Shown piece by piece: positions 1-8,264 of a stretch of DNA of 64,000 bases. Source of the DNA: Kitasatospora sp. NBC_00374 (lineage in GTDB: Bacteria; Actinomycetota; Actinomycetes; Streptomycetales; Streptomycetaceae); contig NZ_CP107964.1 in the NCBI RefSeq assembly GCF_041434935.1, positions 5,191,001-5,255,000 of the forward strand, given 5' to 3'. The notes beneath the pieces were generated by a model that was not told where the DNA came from, made no database searches, and worked only from the letters and a program-made list of their open reading frames with translations. Position 1 is the stretch's first letter. Each line of letters begins with the position of its first letter. A program made the translations under genes and the position numbers.

Positions 1-33
1 AAGCGGATGGCGGCCCTGGGCCTCGCGTCCTGA
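1..33 (+). CDS. 3' end of an upstream gene (partial)
   Basis: The first 33 bases read in frame 1 as the ten C-terminal residues KRMAALGLAS followed by TGA at 31-33. The gene body lies before the window, so its product cannot be identified. The frame assignment rests only on the absence of another stop and on GC-rich third positions, so it is tentative. Confidence 0.3.
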   Translation, partial: KRMAALGLAS

Positions 34-95
34 CCGTCTCGTCCATCCCGGCCGGGTCCCGATCGCCCCGGCCGTCCGGAGCCCGCCGTGCCCGC

Positions 96-380
96 TCAGG
101 CGTGCCGGTGCCGCCGGTGGCCGCCGCGCCGGGGCGCCTGGTCCGGCCGGGCCAGCACCGAGACCAGCAGCACCGAGCTGACCGAGGAGATCACCAGCGC
201 CGCGGCGGTCTGCTGCCCGTCGAAGGCGTAGCGGGCGATCAGGCCGCCGAGCAGGGCGGCCACCAGGGCCGTCGAGACGGTCAGGCTCCGGCCGGCCGGG
301 AAGTACCCCGGGCGCAGCAGCGGGGCTCCGATGCCGACGGTCAGGCCGATCAGGGCGTAGGCGATCGTCTCCAGGTACAC
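96..380 (-). CDS. small integral membrane protein, unknown function
   Basis: A 94-residue protein with three predicted membrane segments (about residues 4-22, 32-52 and 58-78) and a basic tail rich in Arg and His (RRGGHRRHRHA). It starts with GTG at 380 behind a good GGGAGG ribosome binding site about 6 bases upstream. Third-position GC is high throughout. I recognise no catalytic motif. It lies downstream of, and in the same direction as, the DUF3107 gene, but a strong terminator at 460-509 separates them, so it is probably transcribed alone. Confidence 0.7.
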   Translation of the reverse strand: MYLETIAYALIGLTVGIGAPLLRPGYFPAGRSLTVSTALVAALLGGLIARYAFDGQQTAAALVISSVSSVLLVSVLARPDQAPRRGGHRRHRHA

Positions 381-459
381 GGGCTGCCTCCCGGGGGCGC
401 GATGGGTGCCGTCCCCTCGCCATACCCGGCGGGCACCGGCGGTACGCGCCGGGGTGCGA

Positions 460-509
460 AAACGGCGGTGTCCCGCGCCCTTTGGGGAGGGAGCGGGACA
501 CCGCCGTTT
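460..509 (-). terminator. intrinsic terminator after the DUF3107 gene
   Basis: A perfect 17-base inverted repeat: left arm 460-476 (AAACGGCGGTGTCCCGC), loop 477-492, right arm 493-509. The A/T bases at the outer ends give a short U run on the minus strand. It sits just downstream of the stop of the minus-strand DUF3107 gene. Confidence 0.8.
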
Positions 510-522
510 CGACTCGGGCGCC

Positions 523-750
523 TCAGAGGGTGCCGAAGCCCACCTTGCGGGCGGCCGGCTCGCCGATCTCCACGTACGCCAGGCGCTCGGCCGGGACGAG
601 GACGCGACGGCCGTGCTCGTCGGTGAGGGAGAGGAGCTTCTCGGTGCCCTCCAGCGCCTTGGCGACGGCGCTCGCGACCTCGTCAGCGCTCAGCGAGCTC
701 TCGATCACGATGTCGCGGGGCGCGTTCTGCACGCCGATCTTGACCTCCAC
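523..750 (-). CDS. DUF3107 family protein
   Basis: A 75-residue acidic protein of the actinobacterial DUF3107 family, recognised by the opening VEVKIGVQNAP and the ending PARKVGFGTL. The function is unknown. I prefer the GTG at 750: the GGAGGG motif abuts the upstream ATG (759), leaving no spacing, but lies 9 bases before this GTG, and family members begin at the EVKIGV strand. Starting at 759 would add three residues. In actinobacteria this family usually sits beside the TetR regulator found here immediately upstream, about 120 bases away. The terminator at 460-509 closes the unit. Confidence 0.85.
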   Translation of the reverse strand: MEVKIGVQNAPRDIVIESSLSADEVASAVAKALEGTEKLLSLTDEHGRRVLVPAERLAYVEIGEPAARKVGFGTL

Positions 751-872
751 GGCTTCCATCCCTCCGGGGTTGCAACAGCCATGCGCACCACCTCGAACAG
801 CTGTCCGCGGCCCTTGCGCCGTACGGCTTCACCATAGAGCACGGCTCGGGCCGCGCGGCGAAGGTCCGCTGA

Positions 873-1586
873 TCAGCTGTCCGCGGACTCCTCGTCGTCC
901 CCCTCGGAGCCCGGCTCCTGCGGGTGCATCGGGAAGCCCTTGAGACCGCGCCACGCCAGGCTGGCGACCAGCCGGACCGCCTCGTCCCGGGGGATCTCCT
1001 GGCCCTGCGAGAGCCAGTAGCGGGCGGTGATCTGGGCCAGGCCGCAGACGCCGGCGGCCAGCAGCTTGGCCTCCGCGTCGGGCAGGTCGGTGTCCTCGGC
1101 GATCACCTTGCTGACCAGGGTGGCGCTGAGGTCGCTGGCCCGCTCCACGCGCTCGCGCACCGCGGGCTCGTTGGTCAGGTCCGACTCGAAGACCAGCCGG
1201 AAGGCGCCGGACTCGCTGGAGACGTAGTGGAAGTACGCCTCCATCGTCGCGGCGACCCGCAGCTTGTTGTCGGTGGTCGCGGCGAGCGCCTCGCGGGTGG
1301 CGTCGACCAGGGCGTCGCAGTGCTTGTCGAGGAGCGCGAGGTAGAGCTCCAGCTTGCCCGGGAAGTGCTGGTAGAGCACCGGCTTGCTGACTCCGGCGCG
1401 GTCGGCGATGTCGTCCATGGCCGCAGAGTGGTAACCCTGGGCGACGAACACCTCCTGAGCAGCACCGAGCAGTTGTTCACGGCGGGCGCTTCGCGGCAGG
1501 CGAGCACCGCGCGGGCGCTCCTGCGCCTCCTGGATGGCCGTCACGGCGCTCCTCACTTCACGGTCGGACATGGCTGGCAGGGCCAT
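873..1586 (-). CDS. TetR/AcrR family transcriptional regulator
   Basis: A 237-residue one-component repressor. The N-terminal helix-turn-helix is clear at about residues 36-82 (REQLLGAAQEVF, then MDDIADRAGVSKPVLYQHFP). The rest is the helical ligand-binding and dimer domain, and the tail is acidic (GDDEESADS). The ATG at 1586 is taken (MALPAMSDREV). The second ATG at 1571 is possible because neither has a convincing ribosome binding site. It is transcribed divergently from the alpha/beta hydrolase at 1753; the 166-base gap probably holds both promoters. This regulator is highly conserved next to moeZ in actinobacteria (Rv3208 in M. tuberculosis, from memory); its ligand is unknown. Confidence 0.9.
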   Translation of the reverse strand: MALPAMSDREVRSAVTAIQEAQERPRGARLPRSARREQLLGAAQEVFVAQGYHSAAMDDIADRAGVSKPVLYQHFPGKLELYLALLDKHCDALVDATREALAATTDNKLRVAATMEAYFHYVSSESGAFRLVFESDLTNEPAVRERVERASDLSATLVSKVIAEDTDLPDAEAKLLAAGVCGLAQITARYWLSQGQEIPRDEAVRLVASLAWRGLKGFPMHPQEPGSEGDDEESADS

Positions 1587-1752
1587 TGATTCTACTTTTC
1601 GGTAACCAGGTCTGCTCCCGGTGGTGCCGAGCAAAACGCAGAAACAGCCTTGTCGGGAGCCCACAATACGGTCCGGACCTGGGCTGTCCACAGGGTGAGA
1701 TCCGGCCCGGTGGCCGGTAGTGCCGGGTACCTGCTTACTACCATCGTGCTCC

Positions 1753-2661
1753 ATGAGTGCTGAGCCGTTGGGGTCCGAATCCGAATCGTTCCGAACCGTG
1801 CTGGTGCCGGGTGCCGAGCTGGCCGTCCGCGGCCCGCTCGACGGGGCCCGGGACGGGCTGCCGCCGGCGCTGTACGTGCACGGTCTCGGCGGCTCGGCCG
1901 ACAACTGGACCGAGCTGATGACCGAGCTGACCGGCCTGGTCGCGGGGGAGGCCCTGGACCTGCCCGGCTTCGGCTGGTCCGCGCCCCCGTCGGACGGCAA
2001 CCTCTCGGTCTCCGGGCACGCCCGGGCCGTGATCGGGTACCTGGAGCAGTCCGGCCGCGGACCGGTCCACCTGTTCGGCAACTCGCTGGGCGGCGCCGTG
2101 TCGGTCCGGGTGGCCGCCGTCCGGCCCGACCTCGTCCGCAGCCTGACGCTGATCTCCCCGGCCCTGCCCGAGCTGCCTCCGCAGCGCAGCGCCTGGCCGA
2201 CCGGCCTGCTCGCGGTGCCCGGCCTGCCCGCGCTGCTCGGCCGGGCCCCGGACCGGCGCCGCGGCGTCGAGGCCGCCACCGACAGCCTGCTGCGGCTGGT
2301 GTACGCGGACCCGGCTGCCATACCGGCCGAGCGCCGCGCCCGGGCGGTGGCCGAGTACCGGCGGCGGATGGCGCTGCCGTACGCGCTGCAGGTGCTGGCC
2401 GGCTCGGCGCGCGGTGTGGTCACGGCCTACACCGAGCGCGGCGACCAGTCGCTCTGGCGGCAGGCCGCGCAGGTACGGGTGCCGGTGCTGCTGGTGTACG
2501 GGCTGCGGGACAAGCTGGTCTCGTACCGCTCCGCGAAGCGGGCCTTCGAGGCCTTCGCGGACGCCCGGCTGCTGGTGCTGCCGGACTCGGGGCACGTGGC
2601 GATGATGGAACACCCGGCGCAGGTGGCCAGGGCCGTCCGGGAGTTCCTCGCGGAGATCTGA
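1753..2661 (+). CDS. alpha/beta hydrolase
   Basis: A 302-residue alpha/beta-hydrolase-fold protein. The oxyanion region is YVHGLGGSADNW (about residue 37). The nucleophile elbow GNSLGG supplies the Ser (about residue 112). A late Asp in YGLRDKLVSY and His in DSGHVAMMEHP complete a plausible Ser-Asp-His triad. No signal peptide is seen, so it is likely cytoplasmic. The ATG at 1753 (MSAEPLG) is preferred to an in-frame start at 1720 because the intervening residues look non-coding. There is no Shine-Dalgarno sequence, suggesting a leaderless or very short leader. The substrate cannot be told; similar sequences are annotated as lipases, esterases or hydrolytic dehalogenases. Confidence 0.88.
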   Translation: MSAEPLGSESESFRTVLVPGAELAVRGPLDGARDGLPPALYVHGLGGSADNWTELMTELTGLVAGEALDLPGFGWSAPPSDGNLSVSGHARAVIGYLEQSGRGPVHLFGNSLGGAVSVRVAAVRPDLVRSLTLISPALPELPPQRSAWPTGLLAVPGLPALLGRAPDRRRGVEAATDSLLRLVYADPAAIPAERRARAVAEYRRRMALPYALQVLAGSARGVVTAYTERGDQSLWRQAAQVRVPVLLVYGLRDKLVSYRSAKRAFEAFADARLLVLPDSGHVAMMEHPAQVARAVREFLAEI

Positions 2662-2989
2662 TGCGCGGCGCCCGGCCTCGGGCCGGTGAACGCCGGAGAA
2701 CGCCCCAGGTCACGCCGGTTCACTCGTTCAGGTGGCAACCAGGCAGGTGAGCGAGGAGATGCGCCTTGCTCGTTCTACCTTCGTGCTGTCAGACCGAACA
2801 GGTGTGGGGGGAGCAGCGGCCGTCGGGTTGTGCGGCGGCCGCACAGCGGATCCGGGTGCCGTGGCCACGGGGAGTGGCGGCGGCGCCGTCCGGGGCCGTT
2901 GCCTTTCTGAGCATTGGTGTCACTGGTTGATCAGGCTCCCTGTGTCGTAGTCGTTGAACCCAGGTCGAACGCTCTGCTCTGGAGGCGTC
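2662..2989. other. 328-base intergenic region before the glycosyltransferase
   Basis: No convincing gene. The short frames here lack third-position bias. It contains a near-palindromic 16-mer TCACTCGTTCAGGTGG at 2720-2735, similar to a better copy at 60315-60330, and a GC-rich imperfect hairpin near 2813-2845. It presumably holds the promoter of the downstream three-gene cluster, but I cannot assign -10 and -35 boxes with confidence. Confidence 0.4.
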
Positions 2990-4603
2990 GTGCGCATCGC
3001 TCTGCTCACCGAGAGCACCTATTCGAACGCACAGCGTGGCGACGGCTGGTGCGGCCGACTGGCCGACGGGCTGGTCGAGCACGAGTTCCAGCTGTACCTG
3101 CTGGCCCGTGGAGAGCGGACCGATCCGGTCGGGCCGAGCCCCGAGCGGCCGCCGGTGCGCGGGCTGTCGGCGGTGCACGAGCTGGCGATGTGGGGCCGCC
3201 GGCCGGCCGGCCACAGGCCCTCGGCCCACCGCCGGCGGCTCTACCGCAAGGCCTACGAGCAACTGGTGCGCGCCCTGGTGCTGCCGGGGGAGCGGGCGTC
3301 CTTCGGGCCCGGCCTGTACCGCCTCGCCGAGCTGGCCCGGACGGACGGCGGGCTGCCCGCCTTCCTCGCCTCCGGGCACGCCCAGCGCGTCCTGGAGCGG
3401 GTCTGGCGCTCGCCGGGGGCGGACACCGCGGCGGGCCGGCCGCTGGTCCGGGACGTCCTGGTGGCGGCGGACCTGCTGGAGCAGTGCCTGCGCCCGCTGT
3501 CGGCCGACTGGTACGGAACCGGGCCGGCCGGGATCGGCTCGGCCGACCTGTGCCACGTGGTCGGCGGCGGCCCGGCGGCCCTGCCCGCCCTGGTGGCCAA
3601 GCAGCTGCACGGCATCCCCTTCCTGGTCACCGAGCACGGCCTGCACCTGCGCGAGCAGTACCGCAGCTACCGGACCGCGCCGTACCGCTGGCCGGTCCGG
3701 GCGCTGCTGCTGTCCTTCTTCCGGCAGCTCACCGGGGAGACCTACCGGCAGGCCGCCGTGCTCACCCCCGGCAGCGCCTACGACCAGCAGTGGCAGCAGC
3801 GCTGCGGGGCCGAACCGGACCGGATCAGAGTGGTCCACGAAGGCACCCCCGCGGTGGCCCGCGAGGCCGCCGGAGCCGAGCCCGAGTCGCCCACCCTGGT
3901 GTGGGCCGGCGCGCTGGAGCCCGGGCGGGACCCGGAGCTGGTGCTGCACGCCTTCGCCCGGATCCGGGAGGAGCTGCCCGGGGCCCGGCTGCGGATGTAC
4001 GGGGAGGAGGGCGTCCCCGGCTACCGCGCGCACTGCGTGGCCGTCGCCGAGCGCCTCGGCATCGCCGCGGCGGTCCGGTTCGAGGGGCGGCCCGGATCGC
4101 CGGCCGAGGCCTGGCAGGCCGGCCGGCTGGTGGTCTTCTCGGCCCTGGCCCAGCGCAGCCCGCGGCTGCTGGCCGACGCGATGCTCAGTGGACGCGCGGT
4201 GGTCGCCACCGATGTCGGGGTGGCGCGCGAGGTGGTCGGGCCGACCGGCCTGCTGGTGCCGCCGCGCAGCCCGACGGCGCTGGCCGGCGCCTGCCTGGCG
4301 CTGCTCGGGGACGAGGAGCGGCGGGCCAGACTCGGCCTGGCGGGCCGGCTGCGCGCGCAGGAACGGTTCGCGGTGGAGCCGGAGGCCACCGCCTTCCGGG
4401 AGATCTACCTGGAGCTGGTCTCCCGCTGGCCGGCCTTCCCGGCGGGCGAGCGGCTGCAGCCCTTCGCCCGCCCCGCCGAGTACTGGGTGGCCGGGGCCGC
4501 GCAGTCCGGGCCGCCAGCCGGGCCGACCGCCGGGGAGAGCACATCGGGCGAGGCCGCCGGCCGGGGCGCCCCGGCGTCGGGCGCCCTGGCCGAGGCGGTC
4601 TGA
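2990..4603 (+). CDS. GT4 glycosyltransferase with N-terminal DUF3492 (PelF-like)
   Basis: A 537-residue protein. The N-terminal half opens with the Rossmann strand VRIALLTESTY and matches DUF3492, the acceptor-side domain of PelF-type glycosyltransferases. The C-terminal GT-B donor domain begins near residue 304 (WAGALEPGRDPELVL) and includes RSPRLLADAMLSGRAVVATDVG, where the usual glutamate before AM is Asp. It probably transfers a sugar from a nucleotide-sugar at the cytoplasmic face. The GTG at 2990 has a GGAGG site 4 bases upstream. It overlaps the next gene by one base (TGATG), so the two are translationally coupled. The polymer or lipid product is unknown. Confidence 0.88.
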   Translation: MRIALLTESTYSNAQRGDGWCGRLADGLVEHEFQLYLLARGERTDPVGPSPERPPVRGLSAVHELAMWGRRPAGHRPSAHRRRLYRKAYEQLVRALVLPGERASFGPGLYRLAELARTDGGLPAFLASGHAQRVLERVWRSPGADTAAGRPLVRDVLVAADLLEQCLRPLSADWYGTGPAGIGSADLCHVVGGGPAALPALVAKQLHGIPFLVTEHGLHLREQYRSYRTAPYRWPVRALLLSFFRQLTGETYRQAAVLTPGSAYDQQWQQRCGAEPDRIRVVHEGTPAVAREAAGAEPESPTLVWAGALEPGRDPELVLHAFARIREELPGARLRMYGEEGVPGYRAHCVAVAERLGIAAAVRFEGRPGSPAEAWQAGRLVVFSALAQRSPRLLADAMLSGRAVVATDVGVAREVVGPTGLLVPPRSPTALAGACLALLGDEERRARLGLAGRLRAQERFAVEPEATAFREIYLELVSRWPAFPAGERLQPFARPAEYWVAGAAQSGPPAGPTAGESTSGEAAGRGAPASGALAEAV

Positions 4604-5685
4604 TGTCCGGGCGCGGGCCACGCCTGGACAAGGGCGCGCGGCGGCCTGCGGTCGGCGCCCTGGCCGAGGCCCCGCCCGCCGACCCGGTCCGGGAGCTGCT
4701 CACCCGGCACCGCGAGGTCTGCGAGCAGGCCGTGGACGCGCTGGAGATCGCCGCCGCGCTGGAGGACGCCGGTATCGGCGCGGGCACGGCCGGCCACTAC
4801 CGCCACGCGGACGTCTTCGGGCTGGCCGAGGAGCTCTACGCCAGGGTCCCGCGCCGCCCCCCGCCACCGGGTCCGCCGGAGCGGCCCGAGCCATGGGCCC
4901 GCGGCGTGGGCCGGGCCGTACGCGGTGCGGTCCGGCACGGGCTGCCGGCGGCGCTGCTGCTCGGGCTCGGCCTCGCGCTGCCCCGGCTCGGCGGGGCGGC
5001 CGCGCTCGTCCTGCTGCTGCTCGCGGCCGTCCCGCTGGCCCGGGCCGCGCCCGTCGGCGGTGCCGCCCTGCGGTGCGGCTACGGGCTGGGGCTCGCCCTG
5101 CTGCTGGCCCCGACGGTGCTGCCCGGGGCGGGCGCCGTGGACGGTCTGCTGGCGGCCGTCGAGGTGCTGTGCCTGGGCCCGGCGGGCCGGTCCGCGGGCT
5201 GGCTGCTGCGGACCGGGCGGGGCCATCTCGGCTCGGCCGCCACCCTGGCGGAGTTCCGGGCCCGGATGCGCCCGGTGCTGCCGGTCGCCGTGCTGCTGCA
5301 CCTGGCGGTGGTCGGGATGCTGACCTTCGCCGCGCTGGCGGTCGTGGGAGCGCGGGCGCCCCGGCCGGGGCCGGCCGGTGGCCTGCTGCACGACGCCGCC
5401 CTGCGGGCGAGCACCGCGCAGTGGGGCGCGCAGGCCGCGGTCGCCCTGCTGCTGGTGCTGGTCACCGCGCTGTGGGGCAGCGGGCGGGCGGTCCTGGCCG
5501 CCTGTGTGCCGGTGGCGGCCGGGGTGGCCGCGCTGGTGCTCGGCGTGCTGCTGCCGCAGGAGGGCGCCGCGGGTGCGCGGCTGCTGGCCTGCGGCGGGGC
5601 GGCGGCGCTGCTGGCGCCGTACACCTGGTCGCTGTTCGGCCGCCCCGGGGCGTACCGGGCGGTCCTCGGGCCGCCCGGCGGCTGA
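4603..5685 (+). CDS. polytopic membrane protein, unknown
   Basis: A 360-residue protein with a soluble N-terminal domain of about 95 residues (contains LLTRHREVCEQAVDALEIAAALED, then a Pro-rich hinge) followed by eight or nine hydrophobic segments from about residue 108 to 350. The start ATG overlaps the stop of the glycosyltransferase, implying coexpression and probably a shared job such as export or membrane anchoring of a glycan. It is not recognisable as PelG, Wzx or Wzy. It is unusually rich in Ala, Leu and Gly even for this genome. No function is proposed beyond the context. Confidence 0.8.
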   Translation: MSGRGPRLDKGARRPAVGALAEAPPADPVRELLTRHREVCEQAVDALEIAAALEDAGIGAGTAGHYRHADVFGLAEELYARVPRRPPPPGPPERPEPWARGVGRAVRGAVRHGLPAALLLGLGLALPRLGGAAALVLLLLAAVPLARAAPVGGAALRCGYGLGLALLLAPTVLPGAGAVDGLLAAVEVLCLGPAGRSAGWLLRTGRGHLGSAATLAEFRARMRPVLPVAVLLHLAVVGMLTFAALAVVGARAPRPGPAGGLLHDAALRASTAQWGAQAAVALLLVLVTALWGSGRAVLAACVPVAAGVAALVLGVLLPQEGAAGARLLACGGAAALLAPYTWSLFGRPGAYRAVLGPPGG

Positions 5686-5737
5686 CCCGGGGGTCCCGGT
5701 CGCCGCGCCGCGGTCGACCGTCCTGTCGAGACAAGCC

Positions 5738-5761
5738 GCCCCGGGCGTCCGTGCCCGGGGC
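5738..5761 (+). terminator. hairpin between membrane protein and epimerase genes
   Basis: A perfect 9-base inverted repeat, GCCCCGGGC (5738-5746) and GCCCGGGGC (5753-5761), with a six-base loop. There is no U tract. It lies between the stop at 5685 and the epimerase start at 5782 and could act as a weak terminator or an mRNA stabilising stem within the cluster. Confidence 0.4.
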
Positions 5762-5781
5762 TTCATGGAAGGACACCCCCG

Positions 5782-6732
5782 ATGAGGGTGCTGCTGTTGG
5801 GCGCCGACGGTTTTATCGGCCGCCGGGTCGCCGAGCGTCTGCTGGTCGATCCGGGCATGCAGGTCACGGTGCTCGGCCGACGGGACTCGGCCGACATCCG
5901 CTTCGACCTGACGGCGGGCAGTCCCGGTGCGCTGGCCCGGTTCCTGGACGCGGTGGCCCCCCAGGTGGTGGTCAACTGCGCCGGAGCGACGTACGGCACC
6001 TCGCGGTTGCTGATCCAGGCGAACACGCTGGCCGTCGCCACCGTCTGCGAGGCGATCCGGCGCAGCCGGGAGCCGGCCCGGCTGGTGCACATCGGGTCGG
6101 CCGCCGAGTACGGGCCGGTGCAGCCGGGCGGGCCGATCCCGGAGACTGCGGAGCCCCGGCCGGTCGGCCCGTACGGGGTGTCCAAGCTGGCCGGGACGGA
6201 GCTGGTGCTGGCCTCGGGGCTGGACGCCCTGGTGCTGCGGATCTTCGACGTGGTGGGGCCCGGTTCGCCGACGGCCTCGCTGTTCGGGCGGCTGGCCGAG
6301 GGCTTGCGGCGGGCGCTGGAGCAGGACGAGCTGCAGATCCGGATGCCGGACCTGTCCGGGTACCGGGACTTCGTGGACGTCCGGGACGTGGCGCGGGCGA
6401 TCCAGTCCGCCGCCGTGTCGGCCGCCACCGGTGTGATCAACATCGGCAGCGGGCACGCCGTCCGGGCCCGGGAGGCCGCCCACCTGCTGGTCCGGGCCTC
6501 CGGGTTCGAGGGGTCGCTGGCGGAGGACGGCGGCCGGCCGGTGTACGTCCCCGCGCAGGCGGGCCCGGGCGGGGACGGTTTCCGGGCGTCGGAGCCGCGC
6601 CCGGTGCCGGAGTCGGTGGCCTGGCGGCAGGCCGACGTCCGGACCGCCCGGGACCGTCTCGGCTGGCGGACGCAGGTGCCGCTGGAGGAGTCGCTCGGAG
6701 ACGTCTGGCTGGAGACGGCCTGCCGGGTCTGA
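5782..6732 (+). CDS. NAD(P)-dependent epimerase/dehydratase (extended SDR)
   Basis: A 316-residue extended short-chain dehydrogenase/reductase. The nucleotide-binding loop GADGFIGRRV lies at residues 8-17. The catalytic Tyr and Lys are in YGVSK (about residue 132), with the Ser in IGSAAEYG upstream. The family typically oxidises, epimerises or dehydrates nucleotide-sugars in the cytoplasm. The ATG is preceded by GGAAGGACA. It follows the glycosyltransferase-membrane protein pair in the same direction after 96 bases, so a role in making the sugar donor is likely but inferred. Substrate specificity cannot be read from the sequence. Confidence 0.88.
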   Translation: MRVLLLGADGFIGRRVAERLLVDPGMQVTVLGRRDSADIRFDLTAGSPGALARFLDAVAPQVVVNCAGATYGTSRLLIQANTLAVATVCEAIRRSREPARLVHIGSAAEYGPVQPGGPIPETAEPRPVGPYGVSKLAGTELVLASGLDALVLRIFDVVGPGSPTASLFGRLAEGLRRALEQDELQIRMPDLSGYRDFVDVRDVARAIQSAAVSAATGVINIGSGHAVRAREAAHLLVRASGFEGSLAEDGGRPVYVPAQAGPGGDGFRASEPRPVPESVAWRQADVRTARDRLGWRTQVPLEESLGDVWLETACRV

Positions 6733-6837
6733 GGGCCCGACCGGCCGCCGCCGCAAGCCTGTTGGGGCCGATCGCGGGCGCTCGGGACGGTCCCACCATC
6801 CGGTGCGGGGTGTCTCGCCCATCGGACATGCTGTCTC

Positions 6838-6864
6838 GGAATACCGGGGGCACGTGACACTGTT
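6838..6864 (+). promoter_or_regulatory. sigma-R promoter of moeZ
   Basis: GGAAT at 6838-6842 and GTT at 6862-6864 are separated by 19 bases, matching the sigma-R consensus (GGAAT, 18-19 bases, GTT). A transcript starting near 6871 would have a leader of about 33 bases to the GTG at 6904. moeZ (SCO5178) is among reported sigma-R targets, from memory. Confidence 0.8.
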
Positions 6865-6903
6865 GGCGTAGGCAATACCGAACTGACGACCATCGGAGTT
6901 TCC

Positions 6904-8082
6904 GTGTCGCTGCCACCCCTGGTCGAGCCGGCCGCCGAGCTCACCGTCGACGAGGTCCGCAGGTACTCACGCCACCTGATCATCCCCGACGTGGGCATGG
7001 ACGGGCAGAAGCGCCTCAAGAACGCCAAGGTGCTCTGTGTCGGCGCCGGCGGCCTCGGCTCGCCCGCCCTGATGTACCTGGCCGCGGCCGGTGTCGGCAC
7101 GCTCGGCATCGTCGAGTTCGACACCGTCGACGAGTCCAACCTGCAGCGCCAGATCATCCACGGCCAGTCCGACATCGGGCGCTCCAAGGCCGAGTCCGCC
7201 CGCGACTCGGTCAAGGAGATCAACCCCTACGTCGAGGTGATCCTGCACGAGGACCGCCTGGACAACTCCAACGTGATGGAGATCTTCGCCGGCTACGACC
7301 TGATCGTGGACGGCACGGACAACTTCGCCACCCGGTACCTGGTGAACGACGCAGCGGTGCTGCTCGGCAAGCCGTACGTGTGGGGCTCGATCTACCGCTT
7401 CGACGGCCAGGCCAGCGTGTTCTGGGCCGATCACGGTCCCTGCTACCGCTGCCTCTACCCGGAGGCCCCGCCGCCGGGCATGGTCCCGTCCTGCGCCGAG
7501 GGCGGCGTGCTGGGCGTGCTCTGCGCGTCCATCGGCTCGATCCAGGTCACCGAGGCGATCAAGCTGCTGGCCGGTGTCGGCGAGCCGCTGGTCGGCCGGC
7601 TGATGATCTACGACGCCCTGGAGATGACCTACCGCCAGGTGAAGGTCCGCAAGGACCCGAACTGCGCGCTCTGCGGTGAGAACCCGACGGTCACCGAGCT
7701 GATCGACTACGAGGCCTTCTGCGGCGTCGTCTCCGAGGAGGCCCAGGCCGCGGCGCAGGGCGCGACCATCACCTCCAAGCAGCTCAAGGCGTGGCTGGAC
7801 GAGGACGAGGACATCTTCCTGATCGACGTCCGCGAGCCCAACGAGTACGAGATCGTCTCGATCCCGGGCGCGACGCTGATCCCGAAGAACGAGTTCCTGA
7901 TGGGCACCGCGCTGGAGAAGATGCCGCAGGACAAGAAGATCGTGCTGCACTGCAAGACGGGCGTGCGCTCGGCCGAGGTGCTGGCCGTCCTCAAGTCGGC
8001 CGGCTTCGGCGACGCCGTCCACCTGGGCGGCGGCGTGATCGGCTGGGTCAACCAGATCGAGCCGCACAAGCCGGTCTACTAG
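6904..8082 (+). CDS. moeZ: adenylyltransferase/sulfurtransferase MoeZ
   Basis: A 392-residue two-domain protein. The E1-like domain (about 1-255) has the ATP loop GAGGLGSPALMYLAAAG, the family motif DESNLQRQIIHG, and Zn-binding Cys pairs in CYRC (about 179) and CALC. The rhodanese domain (about 285-392) carries the persulfide Cys in HCKTGVRSAEV (about 348). It adenylates and thiocarboxylates sulfur-carrier proteins such as MoaD and CysO. In streptomycetes it also serves secondary-metabolite pathways that need sulfur. The GTG at 6904 has a GGAG site. A sigma-R promoter upstream links it to thiol stress. It ends convergently with the next gene at a shared terminator. Confidence 0.95.
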   Translation: MSLPPLVEPAAELTVDEVRRYSRHLIIPDVGMDGQKRLKNAKVLCVGAGGLGSPALMYLAAAGVGTLGIVEFDTVDESNLQRQIIHGQSDIGRSKAESARDSVKEINPYVEVILHEDRLDNSNVMEIFAGYDLIVDGTDNFATRYLVNDAAVLLGKPYVWGSIYRFDGQASVFWADHGPCYRCLYPEAPPPGMVPSCAEGGVLGVLCASIGSIQVTEAIKLLAGVGEPLVGRLMIYDALEMTYRQVKVRKDPNCALCGENPTVTELIDYEAFCGVVSEEAQAAAQGATITSKQLKAWLDEDEDIFLIDVREPNEYEIVSIPGATLIPKNEFLMGTALEKMPQDKKIVLHCKTGVRSAEVLAVLKSAGFGDAVHLGGGVIGWVNQIEPHKPVY

Positions 8083-8130
8083 GACCGGTCCGGGACGGGA
8101 CGGCCGACCGGCCGGCCGGACTCCCGAAGC

Positions 8131-8184
8131 GCGACCGAAGAGCGACCGAAGAGCGACCGAAGAGCGACCGAAGAGCGACCAAAG
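8131..8184. repeat. 11-bp tandem repeat downstream of moeZ
   Basis: Almost five direct copies of GCGACCGAAGA: 8131-8141, 8142-8152, 8153-8163, 8164-8174 and a degenerate partial copy at 8175-8184. It lies between the moeZ stop and the terminator and is non-coding (the unit is not a multiple of three). Confidence 0.9.
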
Positions 8185-8217
8185 GGCCGCCGCCTCCGCC
8201 GGGAGGTGGCGGCCCTT
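8182..8217. terminator. bidirectional terminator between moeZ and the membrane protein gene
   Basis: A 16-base-pair stem (left arm 8182-8197, right arm 8202-8217) with a GCCG tetraloop and one G-T pair, bounded by AA and TT. It lies between two convergent genes and would serve both strands. Confidence 0.8.
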
Positions 8218-8264
8218 CGCCGTCGGTGCCGGGCTCCGCCCGCCCCGGGCCTGTCCGACAGGCC

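Noticed and set aside
3036..6857. A 1273-codon plus-strand frame overlapping the glycosyltransferase cluster
   Set aside because: Arg/Pro/Ala/Trp-rich composition typical of a shifted GC-rich frame; the in-frame genes at 2990, 4603 and 5782 have motifs and ribosome sites.
8131..8184. Possible CRISPR array (also 40835-40932 and 28801-28840)
   Set aside because: Units of 10-14 bases are directly contiguous without spacers, and no cas genes are present.
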